From contig JAOJBS010000009.1 of assembly GCA_028228615.1 (NCBI GenBank), forward strand, positions 1 to 64,000: a DNA stretch of 64,000 nucleotides. The letters run 5' to 3'. The translations under genes were made by a program, and so were the position numbers. The notes under the pieces were generated by a model, which saw nothing but the letters and a program-made list of their open reading frames with translations, searched no databases and was not told where the DNA came from. This DNA is from UBA4421 sp028228615. GTDB taxonomy: Bacteria > Pseudomonadota > Gammaproteobacteria > Pseudomonadales > Azotimanducaceae. Positions 26,144-34,736 of this stretch are shown here, one piece after another; the first letter of the stretch is position 1, and every line of letters begins with the position of its first letter.

Positions 26144-28744
26144 ATGAATCATTTACACCGTAAACCACTTCCCGGCACCCAACTAGACTACTACGATACT
26201 GAAGCTGCCGTGAATGCAATTAAACCGGGTGCTTATGCAACCCTGCCCTACACCTCTCGCGTACTGGCAGAAAACTTGGTGCGCCGATGCGACCCGGAAC
26301 TGCTCACCGCCTCACTAGAGCAAATTGTTTTTCGTAAGCAGGATTTAGATTTCCCCTGGTTTCCAGCCCGAGTGGTTTGTCATGACATTCTCGGTCAAAC
26401 AGCCTTAGTCGACTTGGCGGGCTTAAGAGACGCCATCGCGGCCAAGGGTGGTGATCCGTCTAAAGTGAACCCGGTAGTGCCTACACAATTGATTGTCGAC
26501 CACTCCTTAGCCGTTGAACATGCCGGCTTTGAAAGCGACGCCTTTGACAAGAACAGATCTATTGAAGATCGCCGCAACGATGACCGTTTCCACTTCATCA
26601 ATTGGACAGCTACCGCCTTTGAAAACGTAGATGTTATTCCACCTGGCAACGGCATCATGCACCAGATCAACCTAGAGCGAATGTCTCCCGTAGTTCACGC
26701 CAAAGACGGCGTCGCCTTCCCTGACACGTTAGTCGGCACTGACAGTCATACACCTCACGTGGATGCCCTTGGTGTTATCGCTATTGGTGTTGGTGGCCTT
26801 GAAGCTGAAAGCGTTATGCTGGGCCGCGCCTCATACATGCGCCTACCAGATATCATTGGTGTAGAACTCACGGGCAGAAGGCAGCCGGGTATTACCGCAA
26901 CTGATATTGTCCTGGCGATTACAGAATTTTTGCGCGAGCAAAAAGTGGTTTCGTCCTACCTAGAATTTTTTGGCGAAGGTGCTAACGAATTAACATTAGG
27001 CGACCGCGCAACCATTTCAAATATGACGCCAGAATTTGGCGCGACTGCTGCAATGTTTTATATCGACAAGCAAACCATCGAATATTTGCAGTTAACCGGC
27101 CGTGATCCAGAGCAAGTTAAACTGGTAGAGAATTATGCCAAAGCCACAGGTCTGTGGGCTGACAGTTTAACTACAGCAGAATATGAGCGCACACTGAGCT
27201 TTGACCTATCCAGTGTCGGCCGCAACATTGCAGGGCCATCTAACCCACACAGAAGAGTAGCCACCTCTGATTTAGCCGCGCAGGGCATTTCAGGCGTAGT
27301 GGAAAACGTAGAGGGCGAAATGCCAGATGGCGCAGTTATTATTGCTGCTATCACCAGTTGTACAAACACCAGCAACCCACGCAATGTTATTGCAGCAGCG
27401 CTACTGGCACGCAACGCCAACGCACTCGGTTTGACCAGAAAACCATGGGTAAAGAGTTCCTTAGCGCCGGGATCAAAAGCCGTGCAACTCTACTTAGAAG
27501 ATGCCGACTTATTGAAAGAGTTGGAAGCATTGGGTTTTGGCATTGTTGGCTTCGCCTGCACCACTTGCAACGGCATGAGCGGCGCATTGGACCCGGTAAT
27601 ACAAAAAGAAATCATCGACCGCGATCTATATTCAACCGCCGTGCTGTCTGGCAACCGCAACTTTGATGGACGCATACACCCCCACGCGAAACAGGCATTT
27701 TTAGCCTCGCCGCCATTGGTAGTTGCGTACGCCATTGCGGGAACCATTCGTTTCGACATTGAAAAAGATATTTTAGGCACAGATGCAAACGGCCGCGATA
27801 TTACGCTCAAAGACATCTGGCCCAGTGACGAAGAGATTGATCAGATTGTTAAAGCCAGCGTAAAACCTGAGCAGTTCAGCAAAGTCTACGACCCGATGTT
27901 TGTGTCGCTCAAAGATGTCACCAGTCTCACCGATCCGCTGTACGACTGGCGGCCTGAAAGCACCTATATCAGACGCCCACCTTATTGGGAAGGTGCACTG
28001 GCCGGCGAGCGCTCGCTCGCAGGTATGCGCCCACTTGCAGTGCTGGGCGATAACATAACCACGGACCACCTATCGCCCTCCAACGCCATCATGTTAGACA
28101 GCGCTGCTGGCGAATATTTAGACAAGATGGGGCTGCCTGAAGAAGACTTTAACTCTTACGCGACCCACCGTGGCGACCATCTTACGGCTCAACGAGCAAC
28201 ATTCGCTAACCCAAAACTGGTTAACGAAATGGTCTTGGAAAATGGCGCTGCCAAGCAAGGGTCACTCGCGCGGATAGAGCCAGAAGGCAAAGTCAGCCGC
28301 ATGTGGGAGGCCATAGAAGTCTACATGGAAAGAAAGCAGCCACTTATTATTGTTGCCGGCGCTGACTACGGCCAAGGCTCGTCCAGAGACTGGGCCGCTA
28401 AAGGCGTTCGCTTGGCCGGCGTTGAGGCCATTTTAGCCGAAGGCTTTGAGCGTATTCACCGCACCAACCTTGTGGGTATGGGCGTGTTACCACTGGAATT
28501 CAAAAACGGCGAGAACCGCAAAACCTTTGCTATTGATGGCACGGAAACATTTGACGTTATTGGCGAACCTACGCCAAGAGCCACGCTCAAAGTCGTTATT
28601 AAGCGCGCCTCAGGCGAGTCCATAGAAGTAGAGGCGACTTGTCGCCTAGACACTGCGGAAGAGGTTTCTATTTATGAGGCTGGCGGCGTATTACAGCGCT
28701 TTGCTCAAGACTTCTTAGAGTCGAGCAGCACTGCGGCTCATTAA
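26144..28744 (+). CDS. acnD: 2-Methylisocitrate dehydratase, Fe/S-dependent (AcnD)
   Basis: 866 residues of the aconitase family. The cluster cysteines are in AITSCTNTSNP and FACTTCNGMSG; the mobile C-terminal domain has GADYGQGSSRDWAAKG. The N-terminus (RKPLPGTQLDYYDTEAAV) and the partner prpF just downstream mark AcnD rather than AcnA. AcnD converts 2-methylcitrate to 2-methyl-trans-aconitate in propionate degradation, and PrpF isomerises that product so the cycle can go on. A 190-bp gap upstream after purB should hold the promoter. Confidence 0.95.
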   Translation: MNHLHRKPLPGTQLDYYDTEAAVNAIKPGAYATLPYTSRVLAENLVRRCDPELLTASLEQIVFRKQDLDFPWFPARVVCHDILGQTALVDLAGLRDAIAAKGGDPSKVNPVVPTQLIVDHSLAVEHAGFESDAFDKNRSIEDRRNDDRFHFINWTATAFENVDVIPPGNGIMHQINLERMSPVVHAKDGVAFPDTLVGTDSHTPHVDALGVIAIGVGGLEAESVMLGRASYMRLPDIIGVELTGRRQPGITATDIVLAITEFLREQKVVSSYLEFFGEGANELTLGDRATISNMTPEFGATAAMFYIDKQTIEYLQLTGRDPEQVKLVENYAKATGLWADSLTTAEYERTLSFDLSSVGRNIAGPSNPHRRVATSDLAAQGISGVVENVEGEMPDGAVIIAAITSCTNTSNPRNVIAAALLARNANALGLTRKPWVKSSLAPGSKAVQLYLEDADLLKELEALGFGIVGFACTTCNGMSGALDPVIQKEIIDRDLYSTAVLSGNRNFDGRIHPHAKQAFLASPPLVVAYAIAGTIRFDIEKDILGTDANGRDITLKDIWPSDEEIDQIVKASVKPEQFSKVYDPMFVSLKDVTSLTDPLYDWRPESTYIRRPPYWEGALAGERSLAGMRPLAVLGDNITTDHLSPSNAIMLDSAAGEYLDKMGLPEEDFNSYATHRGDHLTAQRATFANPKLVNEMVLENGAAKQGSLARIEPEGKVSRMWEAIEVYMERKQPLIIVAGADYGQGSSRDWAAKGVRLAGVEAILAEGFERIHRTNLVGMGVLPLEFKNGENRKTFAIDGTETFDVIGEPTPRATLKVVIKRASGESIEVEATCRLDTAEEVSIYEAGGVLQRFAQDFLESSSTAAH

Positions 28745-28796
28745 TCGCGCACTTTTCATAGCGCATTGCAAAAAGCGCTTTTTAGGATTGAGTAAA

Positions 28797-29978
28797 ATGT
28801 CACATGCACCGCAAATCAAAATCCCCGCTACTTATATGCGCGGGGGCACTAGTAAAGGCGTCTTCTTTAACCTGGCAGAACTGCCAGAATCTGCCCAAGT
28901 TGCAGGCCCTGCACGCGATAACATTATTCTGCGCGTCATTGGCAGTCCAGACCCTTACGGCAAACAAACAGATGGAATGGGCGGCGCCACTTCGAGCACG
29001 AGCAAGTCTGTGATACTGGCAAAGAGCAATATTGCTGATCACGATGTAGATTATCTCTTTGGCCAGGTTGCCATAGACAAAGCATTTGTCGACTGGAGTG
29101 GTAACTGCGGCAATTTGTCTGCAGCTGTGGGGGCATTTGCCATTGCCAATAACTTGGTAGAGGCCTCTAGAGTGCCGGATAACGGCATCGCCATAGTCCG
29201 GATTTGGCAAGTTAACATAAGCAAAACCATTATTGCCCACGTCCCCATGCTCAATGGGGAAGTATGTGAAACCGGCGACTTTGAGTTGGACGGCGTAACC
29301 TTTCCTGCCGCTGAGGTGCAACTAGATTTTCTCGAGCCAGCAGACGATGACGGCGGCTCTATGTTCCCTACCGGCAACTTGGTAGACGACCTAAAGGTTC
29401 CGGGTGTAGGCACACTCAAAGCCACTATGATTAACGCGGGCATACCCACTATCTTTTTAAATGCTGAAGAAATTGGCTATACCGGCTGCGAGCTACAAGA
29501 CGACATCAATAACGATGAAAAAGCCTTAGCGCAGTTTGAAAAAATTCGCGCTCACGGTGCGTTACGCATGGGATTGATCAGTGATTTAGCTGAAGCTCAA
29601 GATCGACAACATACACCCAAAGTGGCTTTTGTGGCCAAGCCCGCGGCTTATACTTCGTCCAGCGGTAAGAACATTACGGCGGCGGATATAGATCTGCAGG
29701 TGCGCGCTCTGTCTATGGGCAAACTACATCACGCCATGATGGGTACGGCTGCTGTGGCCATTGGTACTGCAGCGGCAATACCCGGCACATTGGTCAACTT
29801 AGCAGCAGGCGGCGGCGATTTAGAGGCGGTTAAATTTGGGCATCCATCAGGCACGCTGAAAGTGGGTGCTGCGGCCCAGTTGGTGGAGCAAGAATGGACT
29901 GTGAGCAAAGCCAGCATGAGCCGAAGTGCTCGAGTGCTGATGGAAGGATGGGTAAAAATTCCCGGAGATTCTTTTTAG
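28797..29978 (+). CDS. prpF: 2-Methylaconitate isomerase PrpF
   Basis: About 393 residues of the PrpF/DAP-epimerase-like fold: TYMRGGTSKGVFF at the N-terminus, DGMGGATSSTSK and SGNCGNLSAAVG with the reactive cysteine-type loops. It works with AcnD, as known from the Shewanella and Vibrio type of methylcitrate cycle. The ATG at 28797 has AGGA nine bases upstream and is preferred over the TTG at 28788. It is in an operon with acnD (52-bp gap). Confidence 0.95.
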   Translation: MSHAPQIKIPATYMRGGTSKGVFFNLAELPESAQVAGPARDNIILRVIGSPDPYGKQTDGMGGATSSTSKSVILAKSNIADHDVDYLFGQVAIDKAFVDWSGNCGNLSAAVGAFAIANNLVEASRVPDNGIAIVRIWQVNISKTIIAHVPMLNGEVCETGDFELDGVTFPAAEVQLDFLEPADDDGGSMFPTGNLVDDLKVPGVGTLKATMINAGIPTIFLNAEEIGYTGCELQDDINNDEKALAQFEKIRAHGALRMGLISDLAEAQDRQHTPKVAFVAKPAAYTSSSGKNITAADIDLQVRALSMGKLHHAMMGTAAVAIGTAAAIPGTLVNLAAGGGDLEAVKFGHPSGTLKVGAAAQLVEQEWTVSKASMSRSARVLMEGWVKIPGDSF

Positions 29979-30032
29979 CCGCGGTACATGTCTTTCAGCA
30001 AAACCGAAACTAAACAAAAAACCAAAACCAGA

Positions 30033-30075
30033 ACCAAAAAAAAGAGGCTATAGAAAATACTATAGCCGCTTCTTT
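30033..30075. terminator. Terminator between convergent prpF and prpC
   Basis: GGCTATAG (30046-30053) pairs with CTATAGCC (30060-30067) round an AAAATA loop. On the - strand it is followed by CTCTTTTTTTT, a classic intrinsic terminator for prpC; on the + strand by CGCTTCTTT, a weaker one for prpF. The sequence on the left is a long A/C-rich run (29995-30045). Confidence 0.85.
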
Positions 30076-30140
30076 CCAAATCTAACTTTATCGCCTAGCT
30101 CAGACGCACCAACCATGCGCCTAAGGCTCCGCTCGCTCAC

Positions 30141-31265
30141 TTAGCGCTGTGCGATTGGCGTCAAAACCCTTGGCTCTGGCCCGATATAGTCGGCGCTAGG
30201 ACGAATAATACGATTATTCTCGCGCTGCTCCATTACGTGCGCGGCCCAACCCGATACTCTTGAACACACAAAGATCGGCGTGAACAACTTTGTCGGAATA
30301 CCCATAAAGTTATAGGTAGAGGCGTGGAAAAAGTCTGCGTTAGCAAACAATTCTTTCTCGTCCCACATAACCTTTTCAACTGCACATGAAACTGGATATA
30401 GAACCGTGTCCCCTACTTCGGTTGCGAGTTTTTCAGCCCACTTCTTGATAATGACATTACGCGGATCCGAGGTCCGATAGATCGCATGGCCAAAGCCCAT
30501 GATCTTATCCTTGCGTTCCAACATGCCCAAAATACCAGCGGTGGCTTCTTCAGCAGTAGAAAACTTTTCAATCAATTCCATAGCCGCTTCATTAGCGCCG
30601 CCATGCAGTGGTCCACGCAGGGAGCCTATGGCACCTGTGACACAAGAATGCATATCAGACAATGTAGAGGCACAAACTCGGGCGGTAAAAGTAGACGCAT
30701 TAAACTCATGCTCTGCATAAAGGATTAAGGAAATGTCCATTATCCGTTCGTGCAATTCACTGGGCTTCTCACCTGTAAGGGTCTGCAAGAAATGCCCGGC
30801 TAGAGATTTTGCATCAGTATCAGTCTCAATACGCACCCCTTCATGACTGAAGCGATACCAATAGTTAATGATGCCTGGCAAAGCGCCTAACAAACGATCT
30901 GCCGCTCTTTGTTGGTTTTCAAAACCGTCTTCTGGCTCTAAGTTGCCCAGCATTGAACAACCGGTGCGCAGCACGTCCATTGGATGCGCAGAGGCTGGAA
31001 TACGTTCCAAAACCTCTAGTAACGCCTGAGGCAATACTCTGTTGCCCTTGAGCACAGCGCGATAGCCGTCTAACTGCGCTTGGTTAGGCAATTCGCCATG
31101 AAACATGAGGTAGGCGACCTCTTCAAAAGTCGCATTGTCAGCAAGATCAGAAATATCATAGCCGCGATAAGTAAGCCCCGTGCCACTTAGCCCAACGGTG
31201 CATAGCTCTGTGGTGCCTGCGCTCTGACCGCGCAAACCTGCGCCACCTAGTACTTTCTCTACCAT
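30141..31265 (-). CDS. prpC: 2-Methylcitrate synthase
   Basis: 374 residues of the citrate-synthase family, with RGYDISDLADNATFEEVAYL, LHGGANEAAMELIEKF (catalytic His) and MGFGHAIYRTSDPRN (catalytic His). The short length and close linkage to prpB, acnD and prpF favour methylcitrate synthase over the citrate synthase of the main cycle. It joins propionyl-CoA and oxaloacetate. The ATG at 31265 has a GAGGAG site; the frame's earlier TTG/ATT region is not needed. It lies downstream of prpB on the reverse strand. Confidence 0.95.
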   Translation of the reverse strand: MVEKVLGGAGLRGQSAGTTELCTVGLSGTGLTYRGYDISDLADNATFEEVAYLMFHGELPNQAQLDGYRAVLKGNRVLPQALLEVLERIPASAHPMDVLRTGCSMLGNLEPEDGFENQQRAADRLLGALPGIINYWYRFSHEGVRIETDTDAKSLAGHFLQTLTGEKPSELHERIMDISLILYAEHEFNASTFTARVCASTLSDMHSCVTGAIGSLRGPLHGGANEAAMELIEKFSTAEEATAGILGMLERKDKIMGFGHAIYRTSDPRNVIIKKWAEKLATEVGDTVLYPVSCAVEKVMWDEKELFANADFFHASTYNFMGIPTKLFTPIFVCSRVSGWAAHVMEQRENNRIIRPSADYIGPEPRVLTPIAQR

Positions 31266-31329
31266 TTTACTCTCCTCAACAATCAAATTGTGCGAGCCCG
31301 AGCAAAGCCGGACCCTCTATTTATCTATA

Positions 31330-31353
31330 ATATTTAGGCCTATATTTAGGGCT
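31330..31353. repeat. 12-bp direct repeat between prpB and prpC
   Basis: ATATTTAGGCCT (31330-31341) is followed directly by ATATTTAGGGCT (31342-31353). It lies in the 122-bp gap between the prpB stop and the prpC start, so it would be in the untranslated spacer of the mRNA. Confidence 0.5.
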
Positions 31354-31387
31354 GCGTTAAAGCCTCTGTTAGAACCTTTATTAGTAA

Positions 31388-32260
31388 TTAGGCCTGTTCA
31401 GCAAACAGTCGGTCTAACTTTTGCTCATACTCGTGGTAACCCAAGAAATCATAAAGCTCCATACGCGTTTGCATGGTGTCCACTACTGATGTTTGCGTGC
31501 CTTCAGATCGTATGGCCTGATAAACGGTTAATGCCGCCTTATTCATAGCTCTAAAGGCTGAAAGCGGATAAAGGGCCATGGCAATGTCTACTGCCGCAAG
31601 TTCATCAGTGGTATACAGCGGGGTTTCACCGAACTCAGTCAAGTTAGCCAATACTGGAATACCGGCAGCTTCAACGATGGGCGCGTACATGCCAATTTCT
31701 GTCATCGCTTCAGCAAAAATTGCGTCAGCACCGGCTTCCGCAAAGGCGCCGGCACGATCCACAACCGCATTCATACCGTCCACTGCCAAAGCATCTGTTC
31801 TAGCCATAACGACAAAATCTGGGTCTGTTTTCGCATCCACTGCGGCCTTGATGCGATCGACCATTTCAGCTACTGAGACAATGGATTTATTGGGTCTATG
31901 ACCACAGCGCTTTTGCGCTACTTGGTCTTCAATATGCACGGCGGCGGCGCCTGCTGCGGTCATATCTTTAATGCTGCGCGCAATATTGAAAGCGCCACCC
32001 CAGCCGGTATCAATGTCTACTAGCAACGGTACACTGGTCGCCGCAGTTATACGACGGACATCTTCCAAAACGTCATTTAGGGAGGTCATGCCAAGATCTG
32101 GCAAGCCGTAGGAAGCATTAGCGACGCCGCCACCTGACAAATAGATGGCTTTATAGCCAACGCTCTCAGCCATCAACGCAGTATACGCATTAATAGTACC
32201 TGGGATTTGTAACGGCTTTTCACTGGCCATGGCGGCGCGAAATTTCTTACCTTGACTCAT
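31388..32260 (-). CDS. prpB: Methylisocitrate lyase
   Basis: 290 residues of the isocitrate-lyase/PEP-mutase family: AINAYTALMAE-type opening (PGTINAYTALMAESVGYKA), LLVDIDTGWGGAFNIAR with the metal-binding aspartates, and KRCGHRPNKSIVS with the active cysteine loop. It cleaves 2-methylisocitrate to pyruvate and succinate, the last step of the cycle. The ATG at 32260 has a GGAG site nine bases or so upstream. It is the first gene of the prpB-prpC unit. No PrpR or GntR-type regulator is adjacent. Confidence 0.96.
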   Translation of the reverse strand: MSQGKKFRAAMASEKPLQIPGTINAYTALMAESVGYKAIYLSGGGVANASYGLPDLGMTSLNDVLEDVRRITAATSVPLLVDIDTGWGGAFNIARSIKDMTAAGAAAVHIEDQVAQKRCGHRPNKSIVSVAEMVDRIKAAVDAKTDPDFVVMARTDALAVDGMNAVVDRAGAFAEAGADAIFAEAMTEIGMYAPIVEAAGIPVLANLTEFGETPLYTTDELAAVDIAMALYPLSAFRAMNKAALTVYQAIRSEGTQTSVVDTMQTRMELYDFLGYHEYEQKLDRLFAEQA

Positions 32261-32428
32261 TCTATTCTTTCTCCAAATTTCCTACCCATCAACATTGGGC
32301 GTTGCACAATCGCGCACTTTGGGCGTACGCGAAGCATATTTATTTCTGGATCACTGCTCATCAATACGTGATTAGAAGAGCATTGATCATTTCAAAGCCT
32401 GCCCCTAGTCTACATGACTAAACAACCG

Positions 32429-33028
32429 CTAGCCTACAGCCTCTTCAATCAGCGCCTGCAGCTGGGCATAGTCCTCCGCCAACGGATATTGCGGAAATTG
32501 GGCGCGCACATTTTCTGGGGCTTGAAAAAAGATGCCATGATCTGCCTCTTCAAGCATAGACACGTCGTTAAACGAGTCCCCCGCCGCAATGACCTTCAAA
32601 TCTAAAGATTTAAATGCTTTTACTGAGTGCCGCTTTGGATCGGTCTGACGCAACTTGTAACCCACCACACGGTCATTTTCGACAACCAGCTTGTGGCAGA
32701 GCAAGAACGGATCGCCTAATTGCACCATCAACGGCCCGGCAAATTCGTAAAACGTGTCTGAAATAATGGCCACCTGAAAGCGTTCACCCGCCCAATCAAG
32801 GAAATCTTTTGCGCCATCCAAAGGCTTAAGTTTGGCAATTTCGGTTTGAATATCGGTAAGGGTAATGCCCTGCTTATGCAAAATATCCAATCGATAATCC
32901 ATAAGATCTTCGTACACCGGAATGTCCCGAGTGGTCTTGAGTAACTCCGGCAACTGAGTTTCTCGCGCTACCGCCTGCCAAACTTCTGGCACTAAAACGC
33001 CTTCTAGATCCAAACACAAAATATCCAA
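32429..33028 (-). CDS. thrH: Phosphoserine phosphatase/homoserine phosphotransferase ThrH
   Basis: A HAD-family phosphatase of about 199 residues that closely matches Pseudomonas ThrH: CLDLEGVLVPE carries the nucleophile DxE motif, followed by SDTFYEFAGPLM, CHKLVVENDRVVGYKLRQ and AAGDSFNDVSML. ThrH removes phosphate from phosphoserine and can transfer it to homoserine, linking Ser and Thr synthesis. The frame runs up to a GTG at 33040, but a TTG at 33028 gives the family N-terminus (.DILCLDLEG) and has a G-rich site (GTGGGG) at a reasonable distance, so I prefer it. It is divergent from cysH. Confidence 0.92.
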   Translation of the reverse strand: MDILCLDLEGVLVPEVWQAVARETQLPELLKTTRDIPVYEDLMDYRLDILHKQGITLTDIQTEIAKLKPLDGAKDFLDWAGERFQVAIISDTFYEFAGPLMVQLGDPFLLCHKLVVENDRVVGYKLRQTDPKRHSVKAFKSLDLKVIAAGDSFNDVSMLEEADHGIFFQAPENVRAQFPQYPLAEDYAQLQALIEEAVG

Positions 33029-33171
33029 AACATGCCCCACTAATTAATTTGGCGTAAGCATATAGCAAGATGTTCTTTTTTTAATAGCTTTTGCGCTGTT
33101 AGCCTGCTCCGGTGGAATGAAGAGTAGCGACAAAAGCTTTACTTCGCCCCTATTCACAGCGACATAGCTGA

Positions 33172-33204
33172 GGAACTAGCAAAGGAACTAGCAAAGGAAC
33201 TAGC
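33172..33204 (+). repeat. Triple 12-bp repeat carrying Shine-Dalgarno-like cores, upstream of cysH
   Basis: GGAACTAGC occurs three times at an exact 12-base period (33172, 33184, 33196), joined by AAA. Each unit contains an AAGGA- or GAGGA-type core; the last is about ten bases before the cysH ATG and is probably the working ribosome-binding site. Confidence 0.75.
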
Positions 33205-33208
33205 AGTA

Positions 33209-33946
33209 ATGGCTTCGGAAAATACCCAGACGAAAGACAACAGTCTAATAACAACCACCAGAGCACTTCTGGAAGACGCGCTCACGCGTTTCGAAAAAGG
33301 CACCATCGCAGTGTCTTTTAGCGGCGCAGAAGACGTGGTGCTTATAGATCTGATCCACCGCTTAGGTTACAAGGTTGATGTCTTCTCACTAGATACAGGT
33401 CGCCTGCACCCTGAGACCTACGAATTTATAGAGAAGATCAGAACCCACTACGCAACACCCATAGAGCTGCTGTCGCCAGATGCCAAAGCATTGGGTGAAC
33501 TGGTTAAAGAAAAAGGCCTATTCAGTTTCCGCGAGGACGGCCACGGTGAATGCTGCGGCGTCAGAAAAATTCGACCGTTAGAGCAAAAGCTCAGCCACCT
33601 GAAAGCTTGGATCACCGGACAGCGCAAAGACCAAAGCGTGACCCGCTCAGACGTGCCTTTAGAGCAAATAGATGCTGCTTTTTCGACCCCAGCGAATGAG
33701 TTGACCAAGTTCAACCCGCTGGCCGAGTGGACGTCAGCAGATGTCTGGCAATACATCAGAGTCAATGAAGTGCCTTACAATCCCCTCCACGATAACGGCT
33801 TTGTTTCAATCGGCTGCCAGCCCTGCACCAGGGCTATTGGCCCACAAGAACATGAACGAGCTGGACGTTGGTGGTGGGAAGAGGAGACCAAGAAAGAATG
33901 CGGTCTGCACAGCCAGAACGTCATTAAAATCATTGCCAATCAATAA
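33209..33946 (+). CDS. cysH: Assimilatory adenylyl-sulfate (APS) reductase CysH, Fe-S type
   Basis: 245 residues of the PAPS/APS reductase family. The PP-loop-like motif is SFSGAEDVVLIDL. The paired cysteines ECCGVRKIRPL and the later IGCQPCTRAI form the CC...CxxC set that binds a [4Fe-4S] cluster in enzymes that reduce APS; the C-terminal ECGLH holds the catalytic cysteine. It makes sulfite for the reductase encoded at 50632. The regulator cysB lies 0.8 kb downstream in opposite orientation, and thrH is divergent upstream. ATG at 33209 is preceded by the triple repeat. Confidence 0.95.
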   Translation: MASENTQTKDNSLITTTRALLEDALTRFEKGTIAVSFSGAEDVVLIDLIHRLGYKVDVFSLDTGRLHPETYEFIEKIRTHYATPIELLSPDAKALGELVKEKGLFSFREDGHGECCGVRKIRPLEQKLSHLKAWITGQRKDQSVTRSDVPLEQIDAAFSTPANELTKFNPLAEWTSADVWQYIRVNEVPYNPLHDNGFVSIGCQPCTRAIGPQEHERAGRWWWEEETKKECGLHSQNVIKIIANQ

Positions 33947-33959
33947 ATCCGGACAAACA

Positions 33960-33980
33960 GCGCCCGACACTCACGGGCGC
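33960..33980 (+). terminator. GC-rich hairpin after cysH
   Basis: GCGCCCG (33960-33966) pairs with CGGGCGC (33974-33980) around ACACTCA, 13 bases after the cysH stop. There is no T-run, so it may act as a pause or RNA-end stabiliser rather than a full intrinsic terminator. Confidence 0.55.
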
Positions 33981-34727
33981 GGGAATAGCGAAGAGCAAAG
34001 CCTCGCCCCACCCGCTAGAGCCGTCTAGCAACTAAAAGCCAAGCAAACAGCCTTGAGTCTATAGTTCTGAGTGCAGAGTTCTGAGTGCAGAGTTCTGAGT
34101 GCAGAGTTCTGAGTTCTGAGTTCTGAGTTCTGAGTGCAGAGTTTTGAGAGAATAGAATTACATGGACAGGTTGCGTGAACAAAACTGCACATCATTGCGG
34201 CTCAGCCCGCTCCCGAAAACGAATACAATTACGCGAATAACAAGAGCAAAAACCAACAACGCTAAATTACATTACGCACTAAATTTTTGCTTGATCAACA
34301 ACTACCTAATGCCTGCCCACTAAGGAGCACAGCGCCAATAGAGCCTTCACACCGGCAATAAATACCACTCGTCGCCCTACACTTACCTTCTAACAGCCTC
34401 CTCCAACGAAAAGTACGAGATTCAACTTCTAATAAAGCTCAGATATCCATGAGCGTAAGCGAAAAATTATAAGCAGATAACTCTAACCACAAATCACCTT
34501 CATCATGACCCGCAGATGCAGTGATGGTTAGAACGCCTTTTTAAATACCTATTCTCTAACTAAAGAACCGACAGAAAATGAAAGAGCAAGTCGAGCATCC
34601 ATTTGGCCGTCTGACATTACAATACTATTTTCAACAGCTTGCTAGATTTGAAAACGAGATCGGCATAGATCCAGACGACAATAAAATATCTCTAAAAGTG
34701 CATGGCCCCTCATCTATTTATGGCCCC
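33981..34727. other. Gene-poor spacer between convergent cysH and cysB
   Basis: About 750 bp without a gene I can support. It holds the 12-copy heptamer repeat (34064-34147) and the left part of an 18-bp duplication at its right end. A short forward frame from 34578 runs into the cysB coding region in antisense and has no ribosome-binding site. The base composition is more A/T-rich than the neighbouring genes. Confidence 0.5.
34064..34147. repeat. Tandem repeat of 12 heptamers
   Basis: Exactly 84 bases made of GTTCTGA (seven copies), GTGCAGA (four copies) and a last GTTTTGA, with no gaps. The order alternates GTTCTGA/GTGCAGA three times, then gives a run of GTTCTGA, GTGCAGA and GTTTTGA, so a 14-base unit seems to have expanded and then lost its alternation. 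It is noncoding, 117 bases beyond the cysH stop. Confidence 0.95.
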
Positions 34728-34736
34728 TCATCTATT
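34702..34736. repeat. 18-bp duplication spanning the cysB stop codon
   Basis: ATGGCCCCTCATCTATT occurs at 34702-34718 and 34720-34736, period 18. The right copy contains the cysB TGA (34728-34730 on the reverse strand). Because 18 is a multiple of three, the second copy places an identical in-frame Asn-Arg-stop just after the first. Confidence 0.8.
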
